A stretch of 26,131 bases of DNA from a virus, in the IMG/VR virus record IMGVR_UViG_3300042451_000323, positions 1-26,131 of that record, one strand, 5' to 3'. The translations under genes and the position numbers were made by a program. The notes beneath the pieces are model-generated. The model made no database searches. It had not been told where the DNA came from and worked only from the letters and a program-made list of their open reading frames with translations. Of the stretch, positions 8,055 through 16,172 are shown piece after piece. Each line of letters begins with the position of its first letter. Within the stretch, counting starts at the first letter, position 1.

Positions 8055-9611
8055 ATGGCAGGTAACAGAAGTAACAAATTTAAATTTCAAGTCCAGCAGG
8101 ACATATTTGATCCAAAAGCAATGATGGATGAAAATAATTTCTATGCAGCTCGTCACGGTTCTCCAGCAGAGTTAACAACTAAGTTAACATGGCTTTTAGG
8201 AGATTCTACTAAATCTTTCCCATTGGCGATGGCCACTATGGGGGATATTATTTCGGCTGAAGGTGGGTTTAAGAAAAATAACCCAAAGGTAAAAGAGTTG
8301 GATGATATTCAATTCACTTGGCCTGTAATGAGCCGATTAAACAAGGCTTGTGCTGTAGCTGTAACTCCAGCTACTGTTACAGGTGTTGGTATTGGTAATC
8401 AACCGTTTAACATCGTGTTTACGGACAACTGGATGAAACGTAATTATATGATTGAGTCACCTCTTGGTGTACAAGCATATGTACTGCAAGATCCTGTTAA
8501 AGTAAATGAAGGATTTCAATATTTGTTGCAACTTAACGCTGTAGCAGATAGTATTTCTGTACCACCATCTGAACTTGTTGCTGGTACTTTGTGGTCAGAT
8601 CTTAACACCTTTAACGCCGAATCAGAATCTCGTGGTACTGAGTTTAAGCGTGTAGCTCCTGGTAAATACAAAAACCAAATGTCGGTTATTCGTATGTCAC
8701 ATCAGTGGGCTGGTAATTCAGCTAATCGTGTAATGGCAATTTCTATCAATGCAGAAGGAAAAGCTCCTATCAGCTTGTGGATGGATTTTGAACAATATCA
8801 ATTTGAACGTGCTTGGTTGGAAGAAGTAGAACATATGTTCTGGTATTCTCGCTACAACCGTAGAACAAATGGTGAGATTCCTTTGAAAGATATTTTCACA
8901 GGTAAACCTATCCCTACTGGTGCAGGTATCTTGGAACAGATCAATAACTACGTTACTTACACTCGTTTGACTTATTCTTTGCTCCAAAATGTAGTAGCAA
9001 ATGCTTTCTTTGGTCAATCTGATACAGATGGTATCTCAATTACCTTGTATACAGGACGTGGTGGAATGAGAGAGTTTGATCGTGCGATGAAAGAATCTGG
9101 TACTATCCAGAACCTTCTTGCTCAAGGTGGTGGTTCAGCAGCCGATAAGTTTATCAAAGGAGATTCTAATTATGACTTGTTGTCAACTGGTTTCTTCTCT
9201 GCAATGTACCACATTGATGGATATTACATTAAAGTAAAACACAATCCTATCTTCGATTATGGTCGTAGAGCAGTAAAATCACCTTTGCACCCTGAAACTG
9301 GATTCCCTCTTGAGTCTTACCGCATGGTGTTTATTGATGATGGAATGTTTGATGGTGAACCTAACTTGCAATTTGTTGCTGAAAAAGGTCGTAGAATGTT
9401 ACATGGTGTTGTAGCTGGTTTGACCCCTGTTCCTAAACAATACAAAATTATCCAAAACTTGGGTAATATTGGATCAGGTGATCTAGCAGCACTTAGCTCA
9501 GATATTGATGCTTCTAGTTATCATAGAATGTCAACAGGTGGAGCTACTCTCCGTAGAGGTAACACAAGCTTGCATATGGAAATTAGTCCAAGTATTGCAG
9601 GATTCGCATAA
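8055..9611 (+). CDS. Major capsid protein, crAss-like (HK97 fold expected)
   Basis: This 518-residue protein is the likely shell subunit. The size and several stretches fit crAss-like capsid proteins: FWYSRYNRRTNGEIPL, TGKPIPTGAGILEQINNYVT and ITLYTGRGGMREFDRAMK in the central region. The start at 8055 follows an A-rich leader (AATAAATAAAAAATGG) and there is no competing upstream ATG. Arg is mostly encoded by CGT here, while the terminase and small genes use AGA/AGG, a shift expected for a very highly expressed gene. The gene is followed by a strong terminator hairpin and lies just after the scaffold candidate. The HK97 fold is known for the family and is not visible from sequence alone. Confidence 0.85.
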   Translation: MAGNRSNKFKFQVQQDIFDPKAMMDENNFYAARHGSPAELTTKLTWLLGDSTKSFPLAMATMGDIISAEGGFKKNNPKVKELDDIQFTWPVMSRLNKACAVAVTPATVTGVGIGNQPFNIVFTDNWMKRNYMIESPLGVQAYVLQDPVKVNEGFQYLLQLNAVADSISVPPSELVAGTLWSDLNTFNAESESRGTEFKRVAPGKYKNQMSVIRMSHQWAGNSANRVMAISINAEGKAPISLWMDFEQYQFERAWLEEVEHMFWYSRYNRRTNGEIPLKDIFTGKPIPTGAGILEQINNYVTYTRLTYSLLQNVVANAFFGQSDTDGISITLYTGRGGMREFDRAMKESGTIQNLLAQGGGSAADKFIKGDSNYDLLSTGFFSAMYHIDGYYIKVKHNPIFDYGRRAVKSPLHPETGFPLESYRMVFIDDGMFDGEPNLQFVAEKGRRMLHGVVAGLTPVPKQYKIIQNLGNIGSGDLAALSSDIDASSYHRMSTGGATLRRGNTSLHMEISPSIAGFA

Positions 9612-9634
9612 TAGTTTAGTTTAGTTGGTTAGAT

Positions 9635-9664
9635 AGGTGGCTTAAAACGCCACCTTTCTTTTTA
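9635..9664 (+). terminator. Intrinsic terminator after the major capsid gene
   Basis: A perfect 7-bp GC-rich stem, AGGTGGC (9635-9641) pairing with GCCACCT (9649-9655), encloses a 7-base loop and runs into the T-rich tract TTTCTTTTTA. It lies 24 bases after the capsid stop codon, as expected for a Rho-independent terminator limiting read-through from the capsid gene. Confidence 0.85.
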
Positions 9665-9665
9665 T

Positions 9666-9710
9666 AAGCTTTTTGTAGCAAATACACATTAAATTTGTTA
9701 CAAAAAGCTT
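9666..9710. repeat. Long inverted repeat (18-bp hairpin) after the capsid terminator
   Basis: AAGCTTTTTGTAGCAAAT (9666-9683) pairs over all 18 positions with 9693-9710, with one G-U wobble and a 9-base loop. A T tract (TATTTTTTG) follows it. It begins 11 bases after the stem of the first terminator. It could be a second terminator, a termination element working on both strands, or a protecting or processing stem on the capsid mRNA. A much longer, AT-rich stem differs from the ordinary terminator before it. Confidence 0.75.
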
Positions 9711-9722
9711 TATTTTTTGAAT

Positions 9723-9745
9723 AAGCTCAATATTATGCAGAGCTT
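9723..9745. repeat. Short inverted repeat in the promoter-like gap
   Basis: AAGCTC (9723-9728) pairs with GAGCTT (9740-9745) around an 11-base loop. It overlaps a TTGACA-like hexamer (9744-9749) and precedes a -7-like box TAAGTTTA (9762-9769, 7 of 8 matches to TAnnTTTG). It may be an operator or the third hairpin of a structured leader, but six base pairs is close to what chance allows. Confidence 0.3.
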
Positions 9746-9761
9746 GACAAAACAGTATTAT

Positions 9762-9769
9762 TAAGTTTA
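9762..9769 (+). promoter_or_regulatory. Weak candidate -7 box ahead of the capsid-adjacent gene
   Basis: TAAGTTTA matches the Bacteroidota TAnnTTTG box at 7 of 8 positions and lies 31 bases before the ATG at 9800. The nearest upstream TTG (9744-9746) is only 15 bases away, less than the usual spacing of about 19-21, so this is a weak call. Since two hairpins with T tracts stand between the capsid gene and this gene, a separate promoter here is plausible. Confidence 0.28.
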
Positions 9770-9799
9770 CTTTACAGAATAATCAATTAAACTAAACTT

Positions 9800-10756
9800 A
9801 TGTCAAAAAAGATTGAGATTCATCGTCACTACAATTTAGTAGAAATGTCCCAAGAAGACCCAGCAGTAAAAGCTTGGTTGGGGGAAGCTTATAAACCGCT
9901 AGGGCCTTATTTTAAAGGTAAAATAACAGGTACTGGCTTGTCTTCATTTGAAGAACAACGTCTATTGTTACCAGACTTTCTGGGTATAGAAAGTAATGAT
10001 AGAAACTTTAGAGCAGAGGTTATGCGTCATTATGATAATCTTCTGGTTAGAATCCCAAAAGAAGGGTTAACACTTGAAATTGGCTTAGAAAAAGATAATT
10101 CAAGACCACCTTCGTTAGACAATCAACCAATATCGTTACGTGATTACTTAATTTATAGATGGGCTGTAGAACACCCTGATGTAGCACTTACTAAAGATGA
10201 GGCTCAACGTAGCTATAGTAAAAAATTCTTTATTCTAGATCCTAATCAAGTTAATGCTCAAGCTCTTTCTGTAAATAGTTTGGAAGATAAAGCTTACGAG
10301 TTGTATATGAGGTTTAAAGATGATTCAATAAAAGTAGATCAAATCCTTACTATGCTTGGACGTAATATAACCAATCTAAAGAAAGATAAGATCCTTGTCT
10401 TGAAACAGTATGCTTCTAAAAATGCTAAACTAGATCCTACACAACAAGCTGAAGCTTTTAAGAAGTTTATTGATGTTTGTGAAGATAAAGACTTGGAAAT
10501 GAAGTTTTGGATTGAAGAAGGTATTGCTATTCAATATCTAAAACGAGTTGGTAACAATATTGTTTACAACGAAACAAGTATTCCAGTAGGAGTAAATATG
10601 AGCGATGCTGTACTTTACTTTAAGAACCCTAAAAATTCAAGGGAACTTAATTTGTTGAAAATGCAATATCAACAAAAAGCTAAGAAAGGTGATGCTTATT
10701 TGTCTAAAGAAGCACAAGAAGCTAAATCTAAAGAAGTTTCAACAGAAACTGTATAA
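9800..10756 (+). CDS. Conserved capsid-adjacent protein, candidate minor head protein
   Basis: This 318-residue protein has no motif I can tie to a known activity. The N-terminal third contains GTGLSSFEEQRLLLPDFLGI and a pattern of negatively charged and hydrophobic residues, with LRDYLIYRWAVEHPDVAL around residue 115. The rest is helical and Lys/Glu-rich, ending in a likely disordered tail (SKEAQEAKSKEVSTETV). I recognise the general pattern from conserved proteins next to the capsid gene in other Bacteroidota phages, so a head-associated role is reasonable but unproven. The leader TTAAACTAAACTTATG lacks a Shine-Dalgarno sequence. It stands apart from the capsid gene by a 188-base structured gap and opens a new transcription unit that runs to the terminator at 13754-13795. 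Confidence 0.72.
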   Translation: MSKKIEIHRHYNLVEMSQEDPAVKAWLGEAYKPLGPYFKGKITGTGLSSFEEQRLLLPDFLGIESNDRNFRAEVMRHYDNLLVRIPKEGLTLEIGLEKDNSRPPSLDNQPISLRDYLIYRWAVEHPDVALTKDEAQRSYSKKFFILDPNQVNAQALSVNSLEDKAYELYMRFKDDSIKVDQILTMLGRNITNLKKDKILVLKQYASKNAKLDPTQQAEAFKKFIDVCEDKDLEMKFWIEEGIAIQYLKRVGNNIVYNETSIPVGVNMSDAVLYFKNPKNSRELNLLKMQYQQKAKKGDAYLSKEAQEAKSKEVSTETV

Positions 10757-10782
10757 TACCTACTAACTAACTAAACTAAATT

Positions 10783-11109
10783 ATGAAATTAGAGAACTAT
10801 ACCCCATCTTCGCGTGGGGTACTCTTTTATGAAGTAAGAGAAGAGAAGACTAAAGGTGGTATTTATATACCAAAAGCTGATTTTGTGATTAAAACTCATG
10901 CTGACTTATTTGAGAACGAAAAAGAGCATAAAGCAGATCAGAAAATCGGTGATTACATTGTAGTAAAAGTAGGTAAAGATGTAAGTGAGATAAAAGTAGG
11001 TGATAGTGTTATAATTATGCCTGGAATCTCACCACAACATTTAGTATTTGAAGAAGGTATTTATTTACAAGTTCCTGAAATGCAAATAGTAGGTTATGAA
11101 CGAAAGTAG
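10783..11109 (+). CDS. GroES-like co-chaperonin
   Basis: This 108-residue protein resembles the chaperonin cofactor GroES (Cpn10). Residues about 8-29 (SRGVLFYEVREEKTKGGIYI) align in style with the GroES N-terminal strand and the start of its mobile loop, where the Gly-Gly-Ile-hydrophobic-Ile segment contacts GroEL. Residues about 60-85 (GDYIVVKVGKDVSEIKVGD) match the GroES strand pair that in E. coli contains GEVLAVG and VKVGD, and the C-terminal strand follows. The mobile-loop segment is clearly longer than in bacterial GroES, recalling phage T4 gp31, which enlarges the folding chamber for the T4 capsid protein. Being two genes after the capsid gene, it probably assists capsid folding with host GroEL (inference). 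It overlaps the next gene by 14 bases. Confidence 0.72.
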   Translation: MKLENYTPSSRGVLFYEVREEKTKGGIYIPKADFVIKTHADLFENEKEHKADQKIGDYIVVKVGKDVSEIKVGDSVIIMPGISPQHLVFEEGIYLQVPEMQIVGYERK

Positions 11110-11389
11110 AGAATCAATAACTTCAGTATTTGATTTATTTATAGCTGAAAACGTTAATAATCCAACACCTAGGCTATTTAAATCTATTAAAGAACACGCA
11201 AAAATAAATACAGAAACAGGTGCTTGGTTTAGAGAACAGGTAACTAGTTATGTTCCAGAAAGTGAGTTGAGTTGGCAAGATTTAGATAGATTGTATGAAG
11301 AATGTGATAAAGTTTATAACGACCTTCCAAACGAACTAAAAATTAAATTTAAACAAATGTTGATCCAAGACTGGGTTACAAAAGTATAA
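11096..11389 (+). CDS. Small hypothetical protein in the head-gene operon
   Basis: A 97-residue protein that starts inside the GroES-like gene and whose TAA shares a base with the ATG of the following gene (TAATG), both signs of translational coupling. It is acidic and mostly helical, with VFDLFIAENVNNPTPRLF near the N-terminus and a DLDRLYEECDKVYNDLP helix in the middle. It ends in IQDWVTKV. No family is recognised. The tight coupling on both sides suggests its level is tied to the GroES-like and connector-like proteins. Confidence 0.65.
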   Translation: MNESRESITSVFDLFIAENVNNPTPRLFKSIKEHAKINTETGAWFREQVTSYVPESELSWQDLDRLYEECDKVYNDLPNELKIKFKQMLIQDWVTKV

Positions 11390-12474
11390 TGGAATGTTTT
11401 CAGCTCCACCTCGAAATTAATCAACGTCTTCAGGAAGTTGCTAGTTTTAAAAGAAACAAGTACTTTCCTGAAGAAATTGATATTGCTTTAAACAAAGCAC
11501 AGTACAGGTTACTTGAGAAAAGTGTAGAACAAGATTTCCAAAGCAATCAATTAAATCTATCAACTGTATCAGGATTGATTCAAACCAATAAAATGTTGGA
11601 TTTGATTATACCAAGTGATGCAGATAATTTAAATGAATTAAACATACTTAACCAATATTCTACAATTCCTCCAGATTTGTATTGGACAATAAACACAAGG
11701 GTAGAAACATTAACTGATCCAAGAAATTGTGAAGAAGCTCCTAATTTGGGTACTAACACTATTTCAGAATACGTAGTAGCAATAGGTTACCCTACACCAA
11801 CAAGTCCAAGTCCATTTTATGGTAATCTTCAAATAACCAGTTCAGTACAAGGTACTTTGTACACAGCACCAGCAGGTTTGGCTTATGGTGTACAAACTAG
11901 CCAAGGAAGGTACATTATAACACAAAACATATTAGAGTATTTTTATAAACACCCAACGGTTAAAGCATATTGGGAAAGATACAGAAACACTTATCAACAA
12001 GGTAAATTTATCTTTGTATCTAACTCTCCATTTGGTTCAATAACTATAAACACAACAACAGGGACTAAATCTGCTTTACAAACACAAACAAATTATTCTA
12101 TATTCAATAGAGGTGCAATAAATTCATTAACTTCTAAAAAAGTACAGATCAGTACAGCTAGGTTGGTACAACAAGCAAATCTTTATCTAAGCTTGTTTAA
12201 TAATACGTTTTACAACACTTCTGTAGATAACTCTATTGTAACTCAAAACTTAGATTATTTTACAGTTTATAGAGATAAAAGCTTCATAGTAACTAAGTTG
12301 ATGGTTGACTACATTAGGAAGCCAAGAACAATTTCTTTAAGTTTGGATCAAACTTGTGAATTAGCTGATAATACACACCCAAAATTAATAGATTTAGCTG
12401 TGGAATTATTAAGGTTAGATACAAAAGATAATAGTTATCCAGCTTCAGTACAAGATACAGAACTTAGAAATTAA
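11389..12474 (+). CDS. Connector/ring-like virion protein, conserved in Bacteroidota phages
   Basis: The protein has 361 residues. Near its N-terminus is the helical stretch FPEEIDIALNKAQYRLLEKS (about 26-45), and near its C-terminus (308-350) the pattern YIRKPRTISLSLDQTCELAD followed by HPKLIDLAVELL. I associate this pairing of an aspartate/Asn-Lys-Ala-Gln start motif with a Cys-Glu-Leu-His-rich end with a conserved structural family in Bacteroidota phages, probably part of the head-to-tail connection; this is from memory. The middle is rich in Thr, Ser, Asn and Tyr, as in beta-rich virion proteins. Its ATG overlaps the previous stop by one base. Placement between head proteins and the next structural gene agrees with a neck role. 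Confidence 0.68.
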   Translation: MECFQLHLEINQRLQEVASFKRNKYFPEEIDIALNKAQYRLLEKSVEQDFQSNQLNLSTVSGLIQTNKMLDLIIPSDADNLNELNILNQYSTIPPDLYWTINTRVETLTDPRNCEEAPNLGTNTISEYVVAIGYPTPTSPSPFYGNLQITSSVQGTLYTAPAGLAYGVQTSQGRYIITQNILEYFYKHPTVKAYWERYRNTYQQGKFIFVSNSPFGSITINTTTGTKSALQTQTNYSIFNRGAINSLTSKKVQISTARLVQQANLYLSLFNNTFYNTSVDNSIVTQNLDYFTVYRDKSFIVTKLMVDYIRKPRTISLSLDQTCELADNTHPKLIDLAVELLRLDTKDNSYPASVQDTELRN

Positions 12475-12500
12475 ACTTAAAAAACAATAATTAATTAAAT

Positions 12501-13733
12501 ATGTCAATTTATTCAAAAACTCTTTCTGGTATAAATCAAAAGGTAATTGTAGGAACAGCTACTTATACTGCTCAAACAACCTACGCAGGGTTCGTAACAT
12601 CTGCTGCTGATGGTGAAGTTGGTGTATTCCTTGAAAATGGTACTAGACAAACAGCAGCTTTGACTGCTACTAACCGTTTCTTCATTGCTCAAAAACGTGA
12701 TGGGCAAGTTAATAAAACACCTATTTTTAACTTCTCTGATGTAACCCGTAAGGTACGTTCAGCTTACACTGCTCCAACTGCTAAAGTTGTAGCTTTGGGT
12801 TATCATCCAACTGCTGCTGCATCAAGTACTTTTGGTCTTGATTTTAGCACAGCTTCCCAAACCAACACACTTAGTATTGGTATTGTAGCTAGAGATCTTA
12901 CCCCAGGTAATATGCCTTGGCCTATTCAAGAGGGTTATGCTACTGTAAATAGTACAAACGTAAATCAGTACTCTGTACTTGCAGAGGTTGTAAAACAACT
13001 AAATGGTAGTTTAGATTATGAAAATCTTGTTACAGACCGTTTTGTACGTGCAACAATTCTTCAAAGTGCAACTACTACCGCAATCACTGTAGCTGCTTCA
13101 TTAGCTGTTACTTTTGGTAGTAACATTGTAACTTTTAACGCTGCTCCAACTGGTGCGCCAGCAGTAGGTGGTTTCTTGGCAATTGGTGGTACTGGTCAAC
13201 TTGGAGATGTTTACAGGGTAACTGGTATTAACGGTGCTGTTTACACTCTTGACAGAGCTTTTACTGGTGCTACAAACGCTGCTCTAGCTATCGCTAACGT
13301 ACTTACTGCTCCTTTTGTAAGTGGTACTTCAAACATTGGTGTAGTATTGACTGGAACTTCAGTTGATTACATTATCACTGGTCAAGGTGTTGGTACAGTT
13401 TCTGCTACTTTGACACCTGTTACAACCGTAACAAACTGGGTTCTTGGTTCAGGTTCTGGTGTAAGTATCCGTGAGTTGGAAGCTTCAGAAGGTATTATCT
13501 ACGATGGTATAGGTTCTACCCGTAACTCAAACTTCCGTGAAGATTATGGTCAACCTACATTGATTTCTTCACTTACTACTAACTACGATCAAATATTCCT
13601 TGAATTTGCAACACGTAATATTCCAAGTGCTGTACCTTCAGAATACGTACAAGAGCAGTCTCAACGACTTGTAGTTGCTTGTCCTACTGGTGGAACTCTA
13701 AACTCTAGCTTACAGACAGTATTCGCGGTTTAA
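12501..13733 (+). CDS. Probable abundant virion structural protein (beta-rich)
   Basis: This 410-residue protein is rich in Thr, Ala, Val, Gly and Ser, with low Lys and few charged clusters, as is usual for virion structural proteins. Segments include VGVFLENGTRQTAALTATN, RFFIAQKRDGQVNKTPIFNF and GDVYRVTGINGAVYTLDRAF (residues 235-254), the last a recurring beta-strand pattern. No recognised family gives a firm identity. It could be an auxiliary capsid protein, a head-decoration protein or a tail-tube-like protein. As in the capsid gene, Arg is largely CGT and C-ending codons are common (TTC, AAC), and the gene ends at its own strong terminator. Both facts point to high expression. The leader before its ATG is A/T-rich with no Shine-Dalgarno sequence. 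Confidence 0.7.
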   Translation: MSIYSKTLSGINQKVIVGTATYTAQTTYAGFVTSAADGEVGVFLENGTRQTAALTATNRFFIAQKRDGQVNKTPIFNFSDVTRKVRSAYTAPTAKVVALGYHPTAAASSTFGLDFSTASQTNTLSIGIVARDLTPGNMPWPIQEGYATVNSTNVNQYSVLAEVVKQLNGSLDYENLVTDRFVRATILQSATTTAITVAASLAVTFGSNIVTFNAAPTGAPAVGGFLAIGGTGQLGDVYRVTGINGAVYTLDRAFTGATNAALAIANVLTAPFVSGTSNIGVVLTGTSVDYIITGQGVGTVSATLTPVTTVTNWVLGSGSGVSIRELEASEGIIYDGIGSTRNSNFREDYGQPTLISSLTTNYDQIFLEFATRNIPSAVPSEYVQEQSQRLVVACPTGGTLNSSLQTVFAV

Positions 13734-13753
13734 TAGTTAACCGACTCATTATG

Positions 13754-13796
13754 ACCCTTGTAGTAGAGTTTAAACTATTACAAGGGTTTATTTTTA
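13754..13796 (+). terminator. Intrinsic terminator after the abundant structural gene
   Basis: ACCCTTGTAGTAG (13754-13766) pairs with CTATTACAAGGGT (13775-13787) as a 13-bp stem with one G-U wobble and an 8-base loop, followed by TTATTTTTAA. It lies 20 bases after the stop codon and separates head/neck genes from the fibre block. Confidence 0.86.
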
Positions 13797-13810
13797 AATA
13801 GAGAATAGAT

Positions 13811-14518
13811 ATGCCTTTGACACCAAACTTAGTAAGGTCTTCAATAATCAGTCCAGGAACCCAAAGTAATTGGACAGATAGTACAGTATATGGAGGTTCT
13901 AACCCATTACGCAGTCAAGTTGCAGTCTACTTAACAGCATTTAAAGTAAATGAGGATCAAGTAGAAACACCGTTGACTGTATCAACTTTTAATCCAAAAT
14001 CAGCTACAACATTTACAACTACAAATGGAGTAGATGGTTGGCATAAATATAAATTTGTTATAATCAATGATTGGTTAGTTGGAACTACTTATAATCAATA
14101 TGATTTAGTTTGGAGTCCAACTTTAAATGCTTTTTATGAGTATATAAATGCAACCCCATCAGCAGGTAACCTTGTAACAAATCTCACCTACTTTTCCCCT
14201 ATTGTTGACCCAACTACAAAAATAGCAAACGTAGGTACTTCATTAAATCCTGGGAACTTAACTTATCAAATTATTGATAAAATTGTTAGTTTTCAGTCTT
14301 CAATCTGTTATATTAAAGCAGCTTCTAAACATTCTATAGAAGCTTGTAAAGGTTCAGATTGTGGGTGCGATACAAAAATAGGTAAATACTATCATTGGAT
14401 AAGGGATTTATTTGCATTGCTTTCAATCAATGAAGTTACAGGTCAATTTATAGAAGGGGAGAAAAATGCTAGATTGTTGGAAAAGTATTGTGATGATTGT
14501 GGTTGTTTAACACGTTAA
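13811..14518 (+). CDS. Small Cys-rich protein at the start of the fibre block
   Basis: This 235-residue protein has a beta-rich N-terminal part with a segment (about 92-136) in which aromatic residues alternate as WLVGTTYNQYDLVW and YEYINATPSAGN. This resembles small carbohydrate-binding-type modules of the W...Y...gD.V kind, though the match is only suggestive. The C-terminal third is helical and carries two clusters of Cys, C179-x4-C184-x-C186 and C227-x2-C230-x-C232 at the very end, plus C166. These could bind a metal or form disulfides, although in the reducing cytoplasm metal binding is more likely. The next gene begins with a helical segment also containing two Cys (C71, C77). Context suggests a fibre-anchoring or adaptor role, which is inference. 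Confidence 0.66.
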   Translation: MPLTPNLVRSSIISPGTQSNWTDSTVYGGSNPLRSQVAVYLTAFKVNEDQVETPLTVSTFNPKSATTFTTTNGVDGWHKYKFVIINDWLVGTTYNQYDLVWSPTLNAFYEYINATPSAGNLVTNLTYFSPIVDPTTKIANVGTSLNPGNLTYQIIDKIVSFQSSICYIKAASKHSIEACKGSDCGCDTKIGKYYHWIRDLFALLSINEVTGQFIEGEKNARLLEKYCDDCGCLTR

Positions 14519-14528
14519 ACCAAATTAA

Positions 14529-16154
14529 ATGATTGATGTACGTGCAAGCAGTATTATATACCAATCACAAATTTACTACAGAGATTTACTCAATGATTTA
14601 GTAGTAAGAAGACGATTAGGTAAAGCTTTAGTTGATCAATGGTCTAAAGCTGACCTTATATTAGGTTATTTAGAAGCTTTAAATTATAGAACACTATTAA
14701 CTAATGAACAAGATATTCTAAATGTTAACAACATTTTAGAATGTTTAATTAAGTTATGTGAACTTAATCAATATCCAGTTACAGCTCCTTTAACGTTCCA
14801 AGCAGCTCCTGCTGTTATTGTAGGACAGCCTGGTGCAGATGGGGTAATTGGCCCAGTTGGCCCTCGTGGGTTCACTGGTTTGGCCACTGATTTTTCTATT
14901 AGTTCAATTTCAGTAAGTACGATAGTAGATTCTTTTCCTATTACAGATGCTAAAGCTGCTAGGTGGGATTATGTTGCAACAGCAACAAATGGAGCGCAAA
15001 GAGCTAGTTCAATAATAGGACATTGGAAATCAGATGGTAGTAGTTTTGATTTAGCAGATATTGGAGCAGATGATGTAACAGGATCAACTTCATCTTTAGA
15101 TTTTGATCTAGTATTTGGTGCTGGTAATATACAACTGATTGCAACTATTAGCTCACTTACATGGAATATTGTTGGTACAAGATACTTTATACCAAATAAC
15201 GGTAATGGTACAGGCCCCGTCTCTGCTGTACTTCCAAACAATCAAGTGTACATTGGTAATGCTTCTAATGTAGCTACTCCTCAATCAGTAACAGGTGACA
15301 TATCAATAACCAATACAGGAGTTACATCAATAAATGCAGGTGTAATACTTGATGCTGATATTAATTCATCAGCTAATATTACTTTAACTAAATTAGCTTC
15401 TTTAAATAACAATATTGTACCTATAACCAATGGTTCAGGTAAATTAATATCTTCTACTTTAAACCCAACTACTTTAGGATTTGTAGATATAAGCTCTTCT
15501 TTAACTAGCCTTCTTAATGCTAAGTTAACTGACCCAATGACTAGTCCTGGTGATATAATAATCAGAAATGGTTCTAATATTACAACTAGGCTACCTATTG
15601 GTGCTAATGGTCAAGTATTAACATTAACTGGAGGTGTGCCTACTTGGCAAAATGCTAGTGGTGGAGCGGGCTTGTCTGGTTTAGCAACTAATTATTTAAC
15701 TAAAGCTACATCTTCAACAACAATTTCAAATAGTACTGTATCTGAAATAGGTGGTGCTGTTGTTGTACCAGGAACGTTAGAAGCCCAAAATGGTATTAGA
15801 ACGCAAGCAAATGGCTCTTATATAAAATATAAGTTATTAGAAGTTCCTTGGAACATGAACACTGGTGTAGATAGGATTTCTATAGCACATGGTTTAGACG
15901 CAAATAAAATTTTAGATTATGGCGGTTTTATCTACGATAACACAAGAAATCTAAAAAATAAAATAGGTACACGTAAAAATTTTTACAGCACATCTAGTAC
16001 AGATACTACAGAAATAAATTTTTTAGATTACGATGGGTCAGTTCAAGGGCTTAGTACTAGTTATATTTTAGTTTTAAGAAGACCTGGATCAGCTTATGAT
16101 AATTCTGGGTATAATAACGCTTTAATTAAATTAATAATTTGGTATGAAGTTTAA
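14529..16154 (+). CDS. Fibre protein with collagen-like segment
   Basis: This 541-residue protein has a helical N-terminus (1-90), likely the attachment part. A short collagen-like stretch of six Gly-X-Y triplets at 99-116 includes GPVGPRGFTG. A beta-rich domain follows at about 120-225, then a modular shaft (about 235-400) with the repeat types seen in the next gene: IGNASN, DINSSANITLTKL and GANGQVLTLTGGVPTW. The last 110 residues differ and probably form the receptor-binding tip, with WNMNTGVDRISIAHGLDANK and a hydrophobic end. It could be a tail fibre or a head fibre; crAss-like virions are known to carry both, and sequence alone does not decide. The gene begins 10 bases after the Cys-rich gene. 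Confidence 0.78.
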   Translation: MIDVRASSIIYQSQIYYRDLLNDLVVRRRLGKALVDQWSKADLILGYLEALNYRTLLTNEQDILNVNNILECLIKLCELNQYPVTAPLTFQAAPAVIVGQPGADGVIGPVGPRGFTGLATDFSISSISVSTIVDSFPITDAKAARWDYVATATNGAQRASSIIGHWKSDGSSFDLADIGADDVTGSTSSLDFDLVFGAGNIQLIATISSLTWNIVGTRYFIPNNGNGTGPVSAVLPNNQVYIGNASNVATPQSVTGDISITNTGVTSINAGVILDADINSSANITLTKLASLNNNIVPITNGSGKLISSTLNPTTLGFVDISSSLTSLLNAKLTDPMTSPGDIIIRNGSNITTRLPIGANGQVLTLTGGVPTWQNASGGAGLSGLATNYLTKATSSTTISNSTVSEIGGAVVVPGTLEAQNGIRTQANGSYIKYKLLEVPWNMNTGVDRISIAHGLDANKILDYGGFIYDNTRNLKNKIGTRKNFYSTSSTDTTEINFLDYDGSVQGLSTSYILVLRRPGSAYDNSGYNNALIKLIIWYEV

Positions 16155-16172
16155 TAAACTTTTAGTTAAGTA

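Noticed and set aside
12501-13733. Contractile tail sheath or major tail tube identity for the 410-residue protein
   Set aside because: The Thr/Gly-rich beta composition is suggestive, but no sheath or tube motif is visible and the neighbouring genes fit a short-tailed virion.
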